Below, in pieces: positions 1 through 8,960 of a DNA stretch of 64,000 bases. The stretch spans positions 41,460 to 105,459 of the forward strand of contig NZ_JACRTG010000012.1 of NCBI RefSeq assembly GCF_014385195.1, given 5' to 3'. Source of the DNA: Paratissierella segnis. GTDB lineage: Bacteria > Bacillota > Clostridia > Tissierellales > Tissierellaceae. The position numbers and the translations under genes were made by a program. The notes under the pieces were generated by a model. The model was not told the DNA's origin. It saw nothing but the letters and a program-made list of their open reading frames with translations, and made no database searches. Every line of letters begins with the position of its first letter. Positions within the stretch are counted from its first letter, which is position 1.

Positions 1-1
1 A

Positions 2-1027
2 GGAATACAGGTTTTATCTGAAAATGAAGTAGAAGCCAAGGCCATCATGGAAAGGATGAAGGCTCAAGCTGGAGATATTACTGCAAAGCAAGCTACAGAG
101 GTTGTTAAAAATAGTTTAGATCAAAAGGATAAAACCATTAAAGCAGCAGAAGAACAATACAAAGAAGTAGTTAAGGAAATCATCAGACAAAGAGATGAAG
201 CAGGTACTATTTCAGAAGATCAGGCAGATAAATTAATAAAAGAAGCTACTCGTCAAAAAGATGAATCCATTAAAAAAGCAGAAGAGATGCATAAGAAAGT
301 AGTATATGAAGCTAAAGTACAGGCCAAAGAACATGTTAATCAGGTGGATTGGGAAACTGGTGAGATTAAGACTAAATGGCAAGTGATGAAAGATGATATA
401 GAGACTAAGGCAAAAGAGATAAAAGAGGATGTAATAAATAGATGGGAAGAAATCAAAGTGGCTACATCTGAAATATGGGAAGTTACAAAAACATATCTAG
501 CAGAGACTTGGGATTCTATAAAAGAAGATACACTAATAAAGGCTAAAAAGATAAAAGATGATGTAACCGATAGATGGGAAGAGATAAAAAGATCTACAGA
601 GAAAAACTGGAATAGGGTGAAGTCTTCCGTAGAGGATAGTATGAAAACTGTGAAAGATAAGATAGATGAAGGAATAGGAAAGATTAAAGAATGGAATGCC
701 ACAAAGGTAAAAGAAAAGGTATTTAGTATTGTAGAGAAAATTACAAGGGTATTTAAAACAGTAACATCAGGCGGCGGAGCTGCATCAAATTATAGTGGAA
801 CAAGCTTTTTCCAAGGTGGCCTTACTATGGTAGGAGAACTTGGGCCTGAATTGGTGGAACTACCTAGAGGAAGTAGGATTTATAACGATAATGTGACTAA
901 AAAGATGCTTTCTGGGGATAAAGGTATAACACAACATATAGTTATCAACAGTCCTACCCCTTTAACCCCATCTGAAACAGCAAGACAAATTAAAAATGCA
1001 TCAAGACAACTTGCTCTTGAATGGTAG
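2..1027 (+). CDS. Phage tail tape measure protein, C-terminal part (5' end outside window)
   Basis: The frame is open from base 2, so this is the 3' part of a gene that begins outside the window. The visible part is almost wholly charged helix: two related blocks with Q-K-D-K/E-x-x-I-K-x-A-E-E spacing (about residues 15-85 of the visible part), then amphipathic repeats around the recurring D-R/N-R-W-E-E-I-K motif. It ends in a Gly/Ser-rich stretch and the short G-E-L-G-P-E-L-V motif with a C-terminal domain typical of siphovirus tape measure proteins. Such proteins set tail length and enter the cell during DNA injection. The distal tail protein gene follows 10 bases downstream, as expected. 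The assignment as a tape measure is firm from motif and order; the missing N-terminus cannot be judged. Confidence 0.8.
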   Translation, partial: GIQVLSENEVEAKAIMERMKAQAGDITAKQATEVVKNSLDQKDKTIKAAEEQYKEVVKEIIRQRDEAGTISEDQADKLIKEATRQKDESIKKAEEMHKKVVYEAKVQAKEHVNQVDWETGEIKTKWQVMKDDIETKAKEIKEDVINRWEEIKVATSEIWEVTKTYLAETWDSIKEDTLIKAKKIKDDVTDRWEEIKRSTEKNWNRVKSSVEDSMKTVKDKIDEGIGKIKEWNATKVKEKVFSIVEKITRVFKTVTSGGGAASNYSGTSFFQGGLTMVGELGPELVELPRGSRIYNDNVTKKMLSGDKGITQHIVINSPTPLTPSETARQIKNASRQLALEW

Positions 1028-1037
1028 GAGGTGTGTT

Positions 1038-1889
1038 ATGGAGAAAGTTGTTATTACTAATAAAAATGGAGAAAGCATCACCCTTGGGAACCACACTCCT
1101 TATTTTTTAGAAACATTAGATGGAGTTGGAAATATTCCAGTAACAATTGAAAGTCAAAAATCACCTAAACAAGATGGCTCTACTTATATTGATAATATGC
1201 TAGAAAGTAGAGTTATCTCCATTGAAGGGATGATTGTTACTAGAGATAATCCTAATGAGGTTCTAAACTATAGAAGGAAGATGCAAAGAGTATTAAATCC
1301 AAAACTTGGAGAAGTAACAATTACCTACTACCATGAAGATAAGATTAAGGAAATTAAAGCCATAGCAGAAACTACCCCGATATTCCCTAGTGGGCAAGGA
1401 AGTAAAGGACTCTTTTATCAAAAGTATCTATTACACCTACTTTGCCATCAGCCTTTTTGGCTTGATACTTACTATGAAAGTAGGGAAATGTCCTATCTTA
1501 TGGGTGGTCTCAATTTTAGATTGTCTCTACCCACTAATTTTTCAAATAGAGGATTTAAAAGAAAAGCTGCGAATGTTGGGGATGTATCCACTCCAGTTGA
1601 GATAGAATTTAAAGGCCCAGCTACTAATCCAACAGTTACAAATGAAACTACAGGAGAATTTATAAAGGTAAATAGAGAACTCGGAGAAGACGATATTTTA
1701 ACAGTATCTACTGTCTTTGGAGAAAAGTATGTAAGAATTAATGGAGAGAATGCTTTTCATTATATTGATTTAGGTAGTGTGTTTTGGCAGCTGGTTACTG
1801 GAGATAATATCTTAAGCTACCAAAGTAACAATGACAGTATTAAAACTAGAGTAAAAGTAAAATGGAAAAGTAGATATATAGGACTTTGA
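1038..1889 (+). CDS. Phage distal tail protein (Dit-like, siphovirus tail family)
   Basis: This 283-residue protein resembles the Sipho_tail/Dit family, which forms the hexameric hub joining tail tube and baseplate. The N-terminal half has the short beta-rich pattern of the family (I-S-I-E-G-M-I-V followed by N-Y-R-R-K-M-Q-R-V-L-N-P near residues 57-85); the C-terminal half is a galectin-like beta domain. The ATG at 1038 follows a TAGGAGGTG ribosome site and is preferred over an in-frame ATG at 996, which lies inside the tape measure gene. It sits directly after the tape measure gene, the normal place for Dit. Confidence 0.8.
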   Translation: MEKVVITNKNGESITLGNHTPYFLETLDGVGNIPVTIESQKSPKQDGSTYIDNMLESRVISIEGMIVTRDNPNEVLNYRRKMQRVLNPKLGEVTITYYHEDKIKEIKAIAETTPIFPSGQGSKGLFYQKYLLHLLCHQPFWLDTYYESREMSYLMGGLNFRLSLPTNFSNRGFKRKAANVGDVSTPVEIEFKGPATNPTVTNETTGEFIKVNRELGEDDILTVSTVFGEKYVRINGENAFHYIDLGSVFWQLVTGDNILSYQSNNDSIKTRVKVKWKSRYIGL

Positions 1890-1905
1890 GGTAAGGAGGG
1901 GTTTA

Positions 1906-3141
1906 ATGAGTGAAGAATATAGATTCTTTGATTCCATAGATGGGGAAGATGAACGATTTTATACAGCTGATGAGTTTGCAGAGTATTTTAGGCAGTTTAT
2001 TAGAAATGGAATATTTAATGGTGGAGAGAATTTAAAAGTTGTTACAGATGAAAAGGATATGAAAATATCTATAAAACCTGGCTATGCTTGGATTGAAGGA
2101 TATTTATATAAAATAGCAGGAGAAGATTTAATACTAGAACATGGTATTGCTGACCCAAGTTTAAATCGAATTGATAGGGTTGTAATTAGACTAGATAAAA
2201 CCCTTGAAAATAGATATGTAAAAGCTTTTATTCTAGAAGGCACGCCAGAGTCAACACCTAAAGCACCAAGCTTAACAAGGAATGATAACATCTATGAAAT
2301 ATCTTTAGCTCAAGTGGAGATTATTGCAGGAAAGAGTTTTATAGAAAGCTATCAGATAACTGATGAAAGATTAGACAATACAGTCTGTGGTATTACAACC
2401 CATCTATTTGAACAGGTTGATACTACAGACATTTTTAATGAGTGGGAGAAATATTTAATCCATAAAAGGAATGAATCGGATGCAAGTTATGAAGAGTTTG
2501 TAACAGCTTATCAAAACATCTGGAACTCTTGGATAGAAGATAAGATATCAGAACCTAGTGGAGAATTTTATGCTGAGTGGAAATATTGGTTTAACGAGGT
2601 ACAGGATACTACAAACTTGGTGACTAAGTCTCAGTTTGATGAGCATAAGATTAAAGTTACTACAGAATTTGAACAAGGGCACATGAGTATAGAAGATAAA
2701 CAAAAGTTAGATAAGATAGAGGAAAATGCAAATAATTATATTCATCCTACAACAGCTGGAAACTTACACATACCTGTAGGGGGGCTAGTAGGTCAAATTT
2801 TGAAAAACATAGGTAATGGTAAAGCAGGATGGGCAGATAATATCAAGGCAGTATATGGAACTTATACAGGAAACAACGGATTTAATAGAGTCATAGCATT
2901 AGGATTTAAGCCTAAATTTATTTTTATTACTAATATAAAAATTGATAACAGTACCACACTATTTATTAGTGTATCAGTAGATAAAGGTGGATTTATGATG
3001 AATTCATCAGGCAGTTCCTTTTTCTACAATAATAATACTTTTGTACCAGTTGCAGTAGATAATGGTTTTAGCATAAGTGGAAATAGTGGTGGAAGGTTAA
3101 ATTATAATATAAACAGATATGAATACTTTGCTATTGGATAG
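1906..3141 (+). CDS. Phage tail/baseplate structural protein with fibre-like C-terminus
   Basis: A 411-residue structural protein with a good ribosome site (AAGGAGGGG). Residues 1-150 hold a compact beta-rich domain (G-Y-A-W-I-E-G-Y followed by R-I-D-R-V-V-I-R-L-D) of the type seen at the start of many clostridial prophage receptor-binding or baseplate proteins. The middle (about 160-270) is helical and W/E/K-rich, probably a trimeric stalk. The end (about 285-411) begins with an N-Y-I-H-P-T-T-A-G motif common in tail fibres and is Gly/Asn/Ser-rich. I infer a receptor-binding or upper-baseplate role. It lies between Dit and the Gp37-like protein, so the usual order Dit-Gp37-fibre is altered. 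Confidence 0.65.
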   Translation: MSEEYRFFDSIDGEDERFYTADEFAEYFRQFIRNGIFNGGENLKVVTDEKDMKISIKPGYAWIEGYLYKIAGEDLILEHGIADPSLNRIDRVVIRLDKTLENRYVKAFILEGTPESTPKAPSLTRNDNIYEISLAQVEIIAGKSFIESYQITDERLDNTVCGITTHLFEQVDTTDIFNEWEKYLIHKRNESDASYEEFVTAYQNIWNSWIEDKISEPSGEFYAEWKYWFNEVQDTTNLVTKSQFDEHKIKVTTEFEQGHMSIEDKQKLDKIEENANNYIHPTTAGNLHIPVGGLVGQILKNIGNGKAGWADNIKAVYGTYTGNNGFNRVIALGFKPKFIFITNIKIDNSTTLFISVSVDKGGFMMNSSGSSFFYNNNTFVPVAVDNGFSISGNSGGRLNYNINRYEYFAIG

Positions 3142-3152
3142 GGGTGATAGAC

Positions 3153-3464
3153 ATGATAGTCAGGAGAGATAAAAGCTTTGAGATTAATTCACTATTTCCT
3201 AATACAGATTGGTATGAAGAAGGAAATTATGTTATAGATGAAACTAAAACTGAGAATCACGAGCTTATAGAGAAGATAAAAAGATATTCACCTTTTATGG
3301 AATTGGTTATTAAAGATGATAAATTGGTGGATATTATACCGAATGAAGAGCTGAAAATAGAGCAAGATTTGCTAGAGAGTCTTATTCCTACACCAGAAGA
3401 AGTCTTTAGAGCAGAAATAGATTTACAGATAATAAATATATTACAGGAGGCTGATTTAATATGA
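3153..3464 (+). CDS. Small phage tail-module protein, unknown function
   Basis: This 103-residue acidic protein is not recognised. The ATG at 3153 is chosen because AGGGGTG ends seven bases upstream; a GTG at 3144 would overlap that ribosome site. It overlaps the next gene by four bases (ATGA), so the two are probably translationally coupled. Small proteins in this position after the fibre gene are common in Firmicute prophages and are often fibre-assembly or XkdW-like proteins, but no diagnostic motif is visible. Confidence 0.55.
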   Translation: MIVRRDKSFEINSLFPNTDWYEEGNYVIDETKTENHELIEKIKRYSPFMELVIKDDKLVDIIPNEELKIEQDLLESLIPTPEEVFRAEIDLQIINILQEADLI

Positions 3465-3655
3465 CCATAATACAAAAGAGACTTATTAATGCCTATACTG
3501 TATTGGTAATGGCAAATAGGCTTGAATTGATAGATGTACCAGAAACAGAAGTAGTTCTTGAAGATGGCAGTTCTTCTACATTGAGAACAGAGGTAGAAAT
3601 TAAAAAGGCAGAAAGAGAAATTGAGGTATTATCTTCAGGAGTTAATACAAAATAA
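3461..3655 (+). CDS. Small phage protein, unknown (XkdX-region type)
   Basis: A 64-residue protein with a strong TTACAGGAGG ribosome site and a four-base overlap with the upstream gene. It has a hydrophobic start (I-I-Q-K-R-L-I-N-A-Y-T-V-L-V-M-A) and a charged helical C-terminus. Position and size match the tiny proteins found between fibre and holin genes in Bacillus/Clostridium prophages. No catalytic motif is visible. Confidence 0.5.
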   Translation: MTIIQKRLINAYTVLVMANRLELIDVPETEVVLEDGSSSTLRTEVEIKKAEREIEVLSSGVNTK

Positions 3656-3711
3656 TTCAAATGAAATATTAAACTAAAAATAATTATAGTAGAGAAATAT
3701 TATTTAAACTG

Positions 3712-3717
3712 TATAAT
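3712..3717 (+). promoter_or_regulatory. Possible -10 box of a private promoter for the inserted gene
   Basis: A perfect TATAAT lies 65 bases before the HEPN-like gene, in a 126-base AT-rich gap inside an otherwise tightly packed tail operon. No convincing -35 is seen. An independent promoter is typical of cargo genes expressed from a silent prophage. Confidence 0.35.
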
Positions 3718-3781
3718 ATTTCAAATTTTACAGGATGAATATGATACAATCAAGGTAATACCTAAAGGGATGGTGATTATC

Positions 3782-4909
3782 TTGAAATATGAAGAATTTT
3801 TAGAGGATAGTAATGTCAACAACTTTTCGATGGATTATTATAATGCAAAAGCTGCCCATTGTATTCATTTGCATGAAGGAATTGAAAAACGGGTGGCATT
3901 TGCTTTAATAAAGAAAGAGGCAATAATTAATATATTAAATTATAAAAAGAAAGTAGTTGATGATTGGAGAGAACAGCTAATTAAAAATAAACATACATCA
4001 AGTTTACCTTCCGAAGAATTTGAATATATTAATTTAAATATTTCAAGTGATTTTGCTCTAGAAATGTTAATAAACGAATTTTTCAGCCATATACATTCAA
4101 TATTTGACCTAGTAGCTTTTTTATTAAATGAAACAGTACTTCAACGTAGCATTAAAAAAACAGAAGGAGTTTCATATAACAAAGTTATTGAGGAGCTAGA
4201 AAATAACAAACAGCACCTTGACTTATTAGAAATTTTGCAAGGAATTAAAGATAATGATTGGTATAAATACATCGATGATTTTAATAATTTAGCGAAGCAT
4301 AGATATCTAGCTAATATAGAAAGCACATCTTATCTAGATACTAGTGAAATCGTGGTTAATATATCTGAGTTTGAAAGAAAAGGAAAGCACGAAGAAGAGG
4401 AAGCCTTCGATGTAATTTATATATGTTTTGATGAGGTGTTAATATTCCTAAATGATGTATTTTCATATATAAAAAAAGAGCTTCCTAATATTAAATTTGA
4501 GGATAGATATCATAGAGATGACATGTACTATAAGGCTCAGATAAGTACTGATTCAGGTTCTTCTGGTGCTAATGCATTTTTAATTACTGGAAGTAAAACA
4601 TATAAAAAAGATGATGAGCTATATATAAGTATTGTAACTATAGATGATGAGTTAAATAGAGTGAAATTAAACGATGAAAATCATGTAGTTCGTGTATTTC
4701 TAAAGAACAGGAGAGAAGATGATTTACCATATGCCTATGCAGAACACGTACCCACTTATAAACTTAGGTCTAGATATGACTATATTAAATATAAAGTTAA
4801 AACTTCTAGTGAAATTGAAAAGGTTATGATTTTAGATTTTTTCGAACCTAAAAAGATTTATGGCAATAGATTAACGGACGATATTAATTTAATAGTTAAT
4901 AACAAATAA
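3782..4909 (+). CDS. HEPN-like / Cthe_2314-type protein, cargo gene in prophage tail module
   Basis: This roughly 375-residue protein does not look structural. Residues 30-230 are all-helical with F-S-H-I-H-S-I-F-D-L (near 100) and an F-N-N-L-A-K-H-R-Y-L motif (near 175), the kind of N-x-x-K-H helix seen in HEPN-type and Cthe_2314-like proteins; the C-terminal third is beta-rich and unrecognised. HEPN proteins are frequently RNases or toxins, but that activity is inference here. The TTG at 3782 is preferred because GGTGA lies five bases before it; an ATG at 3770 has no spaced ribosome site. It has its own upstream gap and interrupts the tail genes, so it is probably a lysogenic-conversion or superinfection-exclusion cargo gene. 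Confidence 0.5.
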   Translation: MKYEEFLEDSNVNNFSMDYYNAKAAHCIHLHEGIEKRVAFALIKKEAIINILNYKKKVVDDWREQLIKNKHTSSLPSEEFEYINLNISSDFALEMLINEFFSHIHSIFDLVAFLLNETVLQRSIKKTEGVSYNKVIEELENNKQHLDLLEILQGIKDNDWYKYIDDFNNLAKHRYLANIESTSYLDTSEIVVNISEFERKGKHEEEEAFDVIYICFDEVLIFLNDVFSYIKKELPNIKFEDRYHRDDMYYKAQISTDSGSSGANAFLITGSKTYKKDDELYISIVTIDDELNRVKLNDENHVVRVFLKNRREDDLPYAYAEHVPTYKLRSRYDYIKYKVKTSSEIEKVMILDFFEPKKIYGNRLTDDINLIVNNK

Positions 4910-4922
4910 AAGAAGGTGAGAC

Positions 4923-6020
4923 ATGCTACCAATAAGAATATTATCACCAACACTAGATTTACAGGGAGAGATAGATAACTATCTTTCCTTTTCTTTTTGT
5001 AGGAAATACTACACATCTGGAGACTTTCAGCTAGTCACAAATAGAAAAGTTCAAAATGCAGATAAGCTGAATATTAATCAACTAATAATGCTTGGAGCAG
5101 ATACTAGAAAGGTAGGAATTATTCGATATAAAGAAATAAAAACAAATGAGAAGGGAGAGGAAATTCTAACAGTTAAAGGGCCTACACTAGGAGCTATACT
5201 TAGACAGCGAATTACTATTCCACCAGATGGAGAAGCCTATGATGTTCAAGATTCTAATGCAGAAACAGTCATGAAGCATTATGTAAAGAGGAATTGTTTT
5301 GATATTTCTGGTATGGAGTTTCCTATGCTTAAAATTTCTCCAAATCAAAATCAGGGTGAGAAGATTAAATGGCAAAGTAGATATAAGAACTTAGAAGAAG
5401 AATTAGAACTAATAAGTAGACTTACAAATTTAGGCTGGCATATATATTTAGACTTCAAATTAAAGAGGTGGATATTTGACATATATAATGGAAGGAATTT
5501 TTCAGCAAGCCAAAATATTAATCCTCCTGTTATCTTTTCACCTGAATTCGATAATGTAAAATCACAGGAATATATTGATAGCTTAGTGGGAGTTGGAAAC
5601 TTTGCTATTGTAGCTGGACAGGGAGAAGGTGTGGAAAGAAAAATTGTCATGACAGGAAGTGACGCTGCTGGCCTTGATAAGCATGTCATATTTGTAGATG
5701 CCAGAGATATAAAAGACAGTGCTGACTTAGAAGTAAGGGGACAAAGTAAACTTAATGAATACAAAAGGACTATTTCATTTAAATCAGAGGTACTTCCAAC
5801 TGGGCCTTTTCAATATGAGAAAGATTGGAACTTAGGAGATGTGGTGACAGTTCAGAATAAGGACTGGGCTATTACTATGGATACACGAATTACAGAAGTA
5901 ACAGAAATCTATGAAGCTGGTGGGTTTAAGCTAAATGTTTGCTTTGGAGAAAGTCTTCCCACTTTAACAGAGAGATTTAAGCTAAGTTTAGGGGAGATGA
6001 AAATTGAAAGTACCAAGTGA
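4923..6020 (+). CDS. Siphovirus ReqiPepy6 Gp37-like tail protein
   Basis: A 365-residue protein matching the Gp37-like tail family. It opens with P-I-R-I-L-S-P-T-L-D-L-Q-G-E-I-D and an F-x-R-K-Y-Y-x-x-G-D-F-Q-L motif at about residues 25-38, continues with V-K-G-P-T-L-G-A-I-L-x-x-R near 85-97, and ends with the G-D-V-V-T-V-Q beta domain near 305. Such proteins occupy the baseplate hub after Dit. AAGAAGGTGAG precedes the ATG. Here it is separated from Dit by a fibre gene, two small genes and the HEPN-like gene, which is unusual. Confidence 0.75.
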   Translation: MLPIRILSPTLDLQGEIDNYLSFSFCRKYYTSGDFQLVTNRKVQNADKLNINQLIMLGADTRKVGIIRYKEIKTNEKGEEILTVKGPTLGAILRQRITIPPDGEAYDVQDSNAETVMKHYVKRNCFDISGMEFPMLKISPNQNQGEKIKWQSRYKNLEEELELISRLTNLGWHIYLDFKLKRWIFDIYNGRNFSASQNINPPVIFSPEFDNVKSQEYIDSLVGVGNFAIVAGQGEGVERKIVMTGSDAAGLDKHVIFVDARDIKDSADLEVRGQSKLNEYKRTISFKSEVLPTGPFQYEKDWNLGDVVTVQNKDWAITMDTRITEVTEIYEAGGFKLNVCFGESLPTLTERFKLSLGEMKIESTK

Positions 6021-6068
6021 TAGGCACAACAGGTGTCTATTTTTTATGCTGAGAGGAGGAAGAGGTAA

Positions 6069-6470
6069 ATGAAAAATGTGATTCATACTTTACAACTTAT
6101 CTTTACCGCTATTGGTGGATATATTGGCTGGTTCTTAGGAGGATTTGATGGCTTGCTTTATGCACTGGTAGCCTTTGTAATTATTGATTATATCACAGGC
6201 GTTATGGTAGCAGTTCTTGAAAAGAAGCTATCTAGTAGCATTGGATTTAAAGGTATATTTAAAAAAGTTCTCATCTTTACCTTTGTAGGTATAGGTCATA
6301 TAGTAGATATTTATATCCTTCAAAACGGAAGTGCCATAAGAACTGCAGTTATCTTCTTTTATTTGTCCAATGAGGGATTAAGTATAGTTGAAAATGCTGC
6401 AAAGATAGGACTTCCTGTGCCAGAGAATTTAAAGAAAGTATTTACAGAGCTAAATAAGGAGGATGATTAG
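6069..6470 (+). CDS. Phage holin (toxin secretion/phage lysis holin family)
   Basis: A 133-residue membrane protein of the Phage_holin_4 type. Hydrophobic segments are visible near residues 10-30, 35-55, 75-90 and 95-110, with the family motif I-D-Y-I-T-G-V near 40. It makes the inner-membrane lesion that releases the endolysin. It ends one base before the amidase start, giving a classic two-gene lysis cassette. The ribosome site is GAGGAAGAGG. Confidence 0.85.
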   Translation: MKNVIHTLQLIFTAIGGYIGWFLGGFDGLLYALVAFVIIDYITGVMVAVLEKKLSSSIGFKGIFKKVLIFTFVGIGHIVDIYILQNGSAIRTAVIFFYLSNEGLSIVENAAKIGLPVPENLKKVFTELNKEDD

Positions 6471-7163
6471 ATGGCTAAACTTTGCTTAGATTACGGCCAT
6501 GGTGGGGAAGATCCAGGAGCTATATATAAAGGAAGGTGCGAGAAAGACGATGTATTAAATATCGGGAAAGAAGTGGCTAAAGAATTGAGAAGACATGGAG
6601 TTATCGTAGATGAAACGAGAACGAAAGATAAAACCATGAGTCTTAGAGAAAGAAGTAACTTTGAAAAGAGTGGTAGATATGATTACTTTATATCATTCCA
6701 TCGAAATGCCTTCAAACCAGAGGGGGCTCAAGGTATTGAAACCTTCACTTATTTAAATCAAGGAGCAAAGGCTAAAGAACTAGCAGATAGGATACAGAAA
6801 GGATTAGTAGATATAGGCCTTGTAGATAGGGGTGTAAAGACTGCTAACTTCCATGTATTAAGAGAAACAAAAGCACCTGCAGTATTAGTTGAAATAGGGT
6901 TTATTGATAATAGTAAAGACAATAAACTATTTGATGAAAAAAGAGATGAAATAATAAAAGCCATATCAAAAGCCATCCTGTCTCAACTGGAGATTAAGTA
7001 TAAAGAAGAAAAGGACTCTCTAGAAGAAGCTTTAGATATATTAATTAAAAAAGGTCTTATTAATTCACCAGACTATTGGCTATTAAATGCTAGGGAAGGA
7101 AAACAAGTAAAGGGAGAATTTGCAGCTCTTCTAATTGAAAGGGTAGCTAAGTTTTTAAAATAG
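6471..7163 (+). CDS. N-acetylmuramoyl-L-alanine amidase endolysin (Amidase_3)
   Basis: A 230-residue zinc amidase that cuts the bond between N-acetylmuramic acid and L-alanine in peptidoglycan. Zinc ligands are visible as H10 (D-Y-G-H-G-G), E24 and H77 (S-F-H-R-N), with the catalytic glutamate E141 in V-E-I-G-F. All are intact. The last 55 residues are a small C-terminal region, possibly a degenerate wall-binding or dimerisation segment. There is no signal peptide, so export depends on the adjacent holin. Confidence 0.9.
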   Translation: MAKLCLDYGHGGEDPGAIYKGRCEKDDVLNIGKEVAKELRRHGVIVDETRTKDKTMSLRERSNFEKSGRYDYFISFHRNAFKPEGAQGIETFTYLNQGAKAKELADRIQKGLVDIGLVDRGVKTANFHVLRETKAPAVLVEIGFIDNSKDNKLFDEKRDEIIKAISKAILSQLEIKYKEEKDSLEEALDILIKKGLINSPDYWLLNAREGKQVKGEFAALLIERVAKFLK

Positions 7164-7168
7164 ACATA

Positions 7169-7205
7169 AAGCCTTGGACTTAACAGTTCAAGGCCTATTT
7201 TTTTA
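7169..7205 (+). terminator. Intrinsic terminator of the prophage late operon
   Basis: GCCTTGGAC and GTTCAAGGC form a stem (with G-U pairs) around a short loop, followed by a run of Ts, six bases after the amidase stop codon. Confidence 0.8.
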
Positions 7206-7325
7206 ACCCTAAAAAGCTTAATTTTCCTATCTAAACTATTAGCTAATTATTAGTGATATATAACTTGCTATTACTGAAAAGTAAGTTTAATATGCTACTA
7301 CCAAAACTTAACAAGGAGTGATTAT

Positions 7326-8195
7326 ATGCTTTACAATCAAGCTGTAGAAGAGTTTTTAAAGTATATGAAAATGACGGATAAGTCAAAACAAACCATTACA
7401 GGTTATGAAAAGGAACTAAGGTATATGAATAACTACCTAACAGTCAAACACAATTGCCCAATTTATGTGGAGGACATTACCCTAGAGGATATTGAAAGCT
7501 ATATGCATTACAAGAAGGAAAAGGGACTAGCATCATCCAGTAGGAGAAGGGCCATTTACATTTTAAGAAGCTTTTATAACTACTGTGTTAAAAGAGGAAT
7601 ATGCGATAAGAACCTGCCTGACATGCTAGAACCTATTAAGGTAAAAGAAAAGGAAAGAGAATTTATTACGGAAGAGGAATTTGAAGAATTAGTAGGAGCA
7701 ATCGATCAACTAGTTATTCGAACCGTAGTTCAAACCATGTTTTACACTGGGGGAAGGATTTCAGAAATATTAAACCTAAAGCTTGAAGATGTAGACTTGG
7801 AAGAAAGAGTCATCCACATCATTGAAGGAAAAGGGAACAAGGATAGGAACATTCCAATCAATGATAAGCTTTATGATATTTTACAGAATTATCTAGAAAA
7901 CATAAGAGAGGTAGATGAATATATAGAGACTGATAAGTTCTTTGCTAATAAGTCCACTGGAATGGTTTCAGGAAGCTATGTAAATAGGTGTATTCAAGAA
8001 GCAACCAATAATCTAGGGTGGGAAAAACACATAAGTTCTCACATATTAAGGCATTCCTTTGGAACTAACCTTTTAGAAAAGGGAGCATCTTTAGTAAGTA
8101 TTCAAAAGCTACTGGGCCACACTAACTTAGCAGTGACCTCAAGATACCTTCACCAAGACATGAGAAAGTTAAGTGATGCAGTAAATCTATTGTAG
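7326..8195 (+). CDS. XerD-like tyrosine recombinase
   Basis: A 289-residue lambda-integrase-family recombinase with complete catalytic machinery: R144 (T-G-G-R-I-S-E), K172 (G-K-G-N-K), H239 and R242 (H-I-L-R-H), H265 (L-L-G-H) and nucleophile Y274 (S-R-Y-L-H). Residues 1-95 form a SAM-like core-binding domain. The length matches Xer-type proteins rather than large phage integrases, which usually carry an extra arm-binding domain. It could be the prophage integrase, because it follows the lysis cassette, or a DNA-inversion/cassette recombinase serving the neighbouring surface-protein fragment. It is likely co-transcribed with the next gene (15-base gap). Confidence 0.88.
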   Translation: MLYNQAVEEFLKYMKMTDKSKQTITGYEKELRYMNNYLTVKHNCPIYVEDITLEDIESYMHYKKEKGLASSSRRRAIYILRSFYNYCVKRGICDKNLPDMLEPIKVKEKEREFITEEEFEELVGAIDQLVIRTVVQTMFYTGGRISEILNLKLEDVDLEERVIHIIEGKGNKDRNIPINDKLYDILQNYLENIREVDEYIETDKFFANKSTGMVSGSYVNRCIQEATNNLGWEKHISSHILRHSFGTNLLEKGASLVSIQKLLGHTNLAVTSRYLHQDMRKLSDAVNLL

Positions 8196-8210
8196 AAAGG
8201 GGAAAAGTAA

Positions 8211-8960
8211 ATGGAAGAAAGAGAACCTATTTATGATAAAAAGGTAATAAAGATTTTAGATATGATGAAATACATGACTAGAGAAGATGCGGCTAAAGAA
8301 TTAAAATACAAAGACTGGAGGGGTATGGACTCTTACATGAGAAGGAAGAACTTCCGATTTGATAGCATAAATCAAGAGTATGTTCCTGCTGCAACCAAGG
8401 TAAATAGCATAATGAAAGACCCTAAAAGTTACGCACCAGTAAAAGTAGTGAGTATTATTACGGCTTTTGAAGAACCTAATGCAGACCCAAGGCTAATAGC
8501 AAAGCAAGCTGGATTTAAAGACCATAAAGCTATGGCAGATTATATGAAGGAAAAAGGTTATGAGTGGAATGTGTATAAGAACAATTATGTAAAGATAGTA
8601 GGAGAACTTAATGAAGAGGAAGAAGTAATACCAGAGGCCTTTACTCCAACCGCTGGGGAGAAACTTCCTGAAAGTGTAGAAGAGTATTTGCCCTTCATAA
8701 GATTTCTATATGAGAAAAGAGATGATGTATATCAGCTATTATCTGGCACAAGGGAAGATGGGAAGATTCCAAGATACGCTCTTCCTGGAATGGTAAGAAC
8801 CAAGGCTATTTATATGAATGATATGATAGCAAGGCTTACAGCAGAGTTTAGTAGAGAAAAGAATGTCACCCAAAGAGAAATAGTAGAAGCAGCCCTAGTA
8901 GAATATCTTCAGAAATATGGATACAAAGTAGAAATTGAAGCACTTTTAAAGAGCAACTAA
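8211..8960 (+). CDS. Repeat plus ribbon-helix-helix-like DNA-binding protein, recombinase partner
   Basis: This 249-residue protein is not recognised as a named family. Residues 10-57 and 80-127 are two copies of one module: a helix, an A-A-K-E-L-K-Y-K-D or I-A-K-Q-A-G-F-K-D segment, then M-x-x-Y-M-x-x-K/R-x-F/Y-x-W/F. That resembles a winged-helix or HTH domain used twice. Residues 200-245 look like a CopG-type ribbon-helix-helix (short strand, then R-E-I-V-E-A-A-L-V-E-Y-L). I infer a site-specific DNA-binding accessory factor for the recombinase, with which it shares an operon. A transcription regulator is the alternative. Confidence 0.55.
   Translation: MEEREPIYDKKVIKILDMMKYMTREDAAKELKYKDWRGMDSYMRRKNFRFDSINQEYVPAATKVNSIMKDPKSYAPVKVVSIITAFEEPNADPRLIAKQAGFKDHKAMADYMKEKGYEWNVYKNNYVKIVGELNEEEEVIPEAFTPTAGEKLPESVEEYLPFIRFLYEKRDDVYQLLSGTREDGKIPRYALPGMVRTKAIYMNDMIARLTAEFSREKNVTQREIVEAALVEYLQKYGYKVEIEALLKSN

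Noticed and set aside
340..702. 120-codon antisense frame within the tape measure gene
   Set aside because: Serine/isoleucine-rich mirror of a Lys/Glu-rich coiled coil, with no ribosome site.
7326..8195. Calling the recombinase the prophage integrase outright
   Set aside because: It follows the lysis genes but has Xer size and an RHH partner; no attachment-site repeat could be identified to confirm this.
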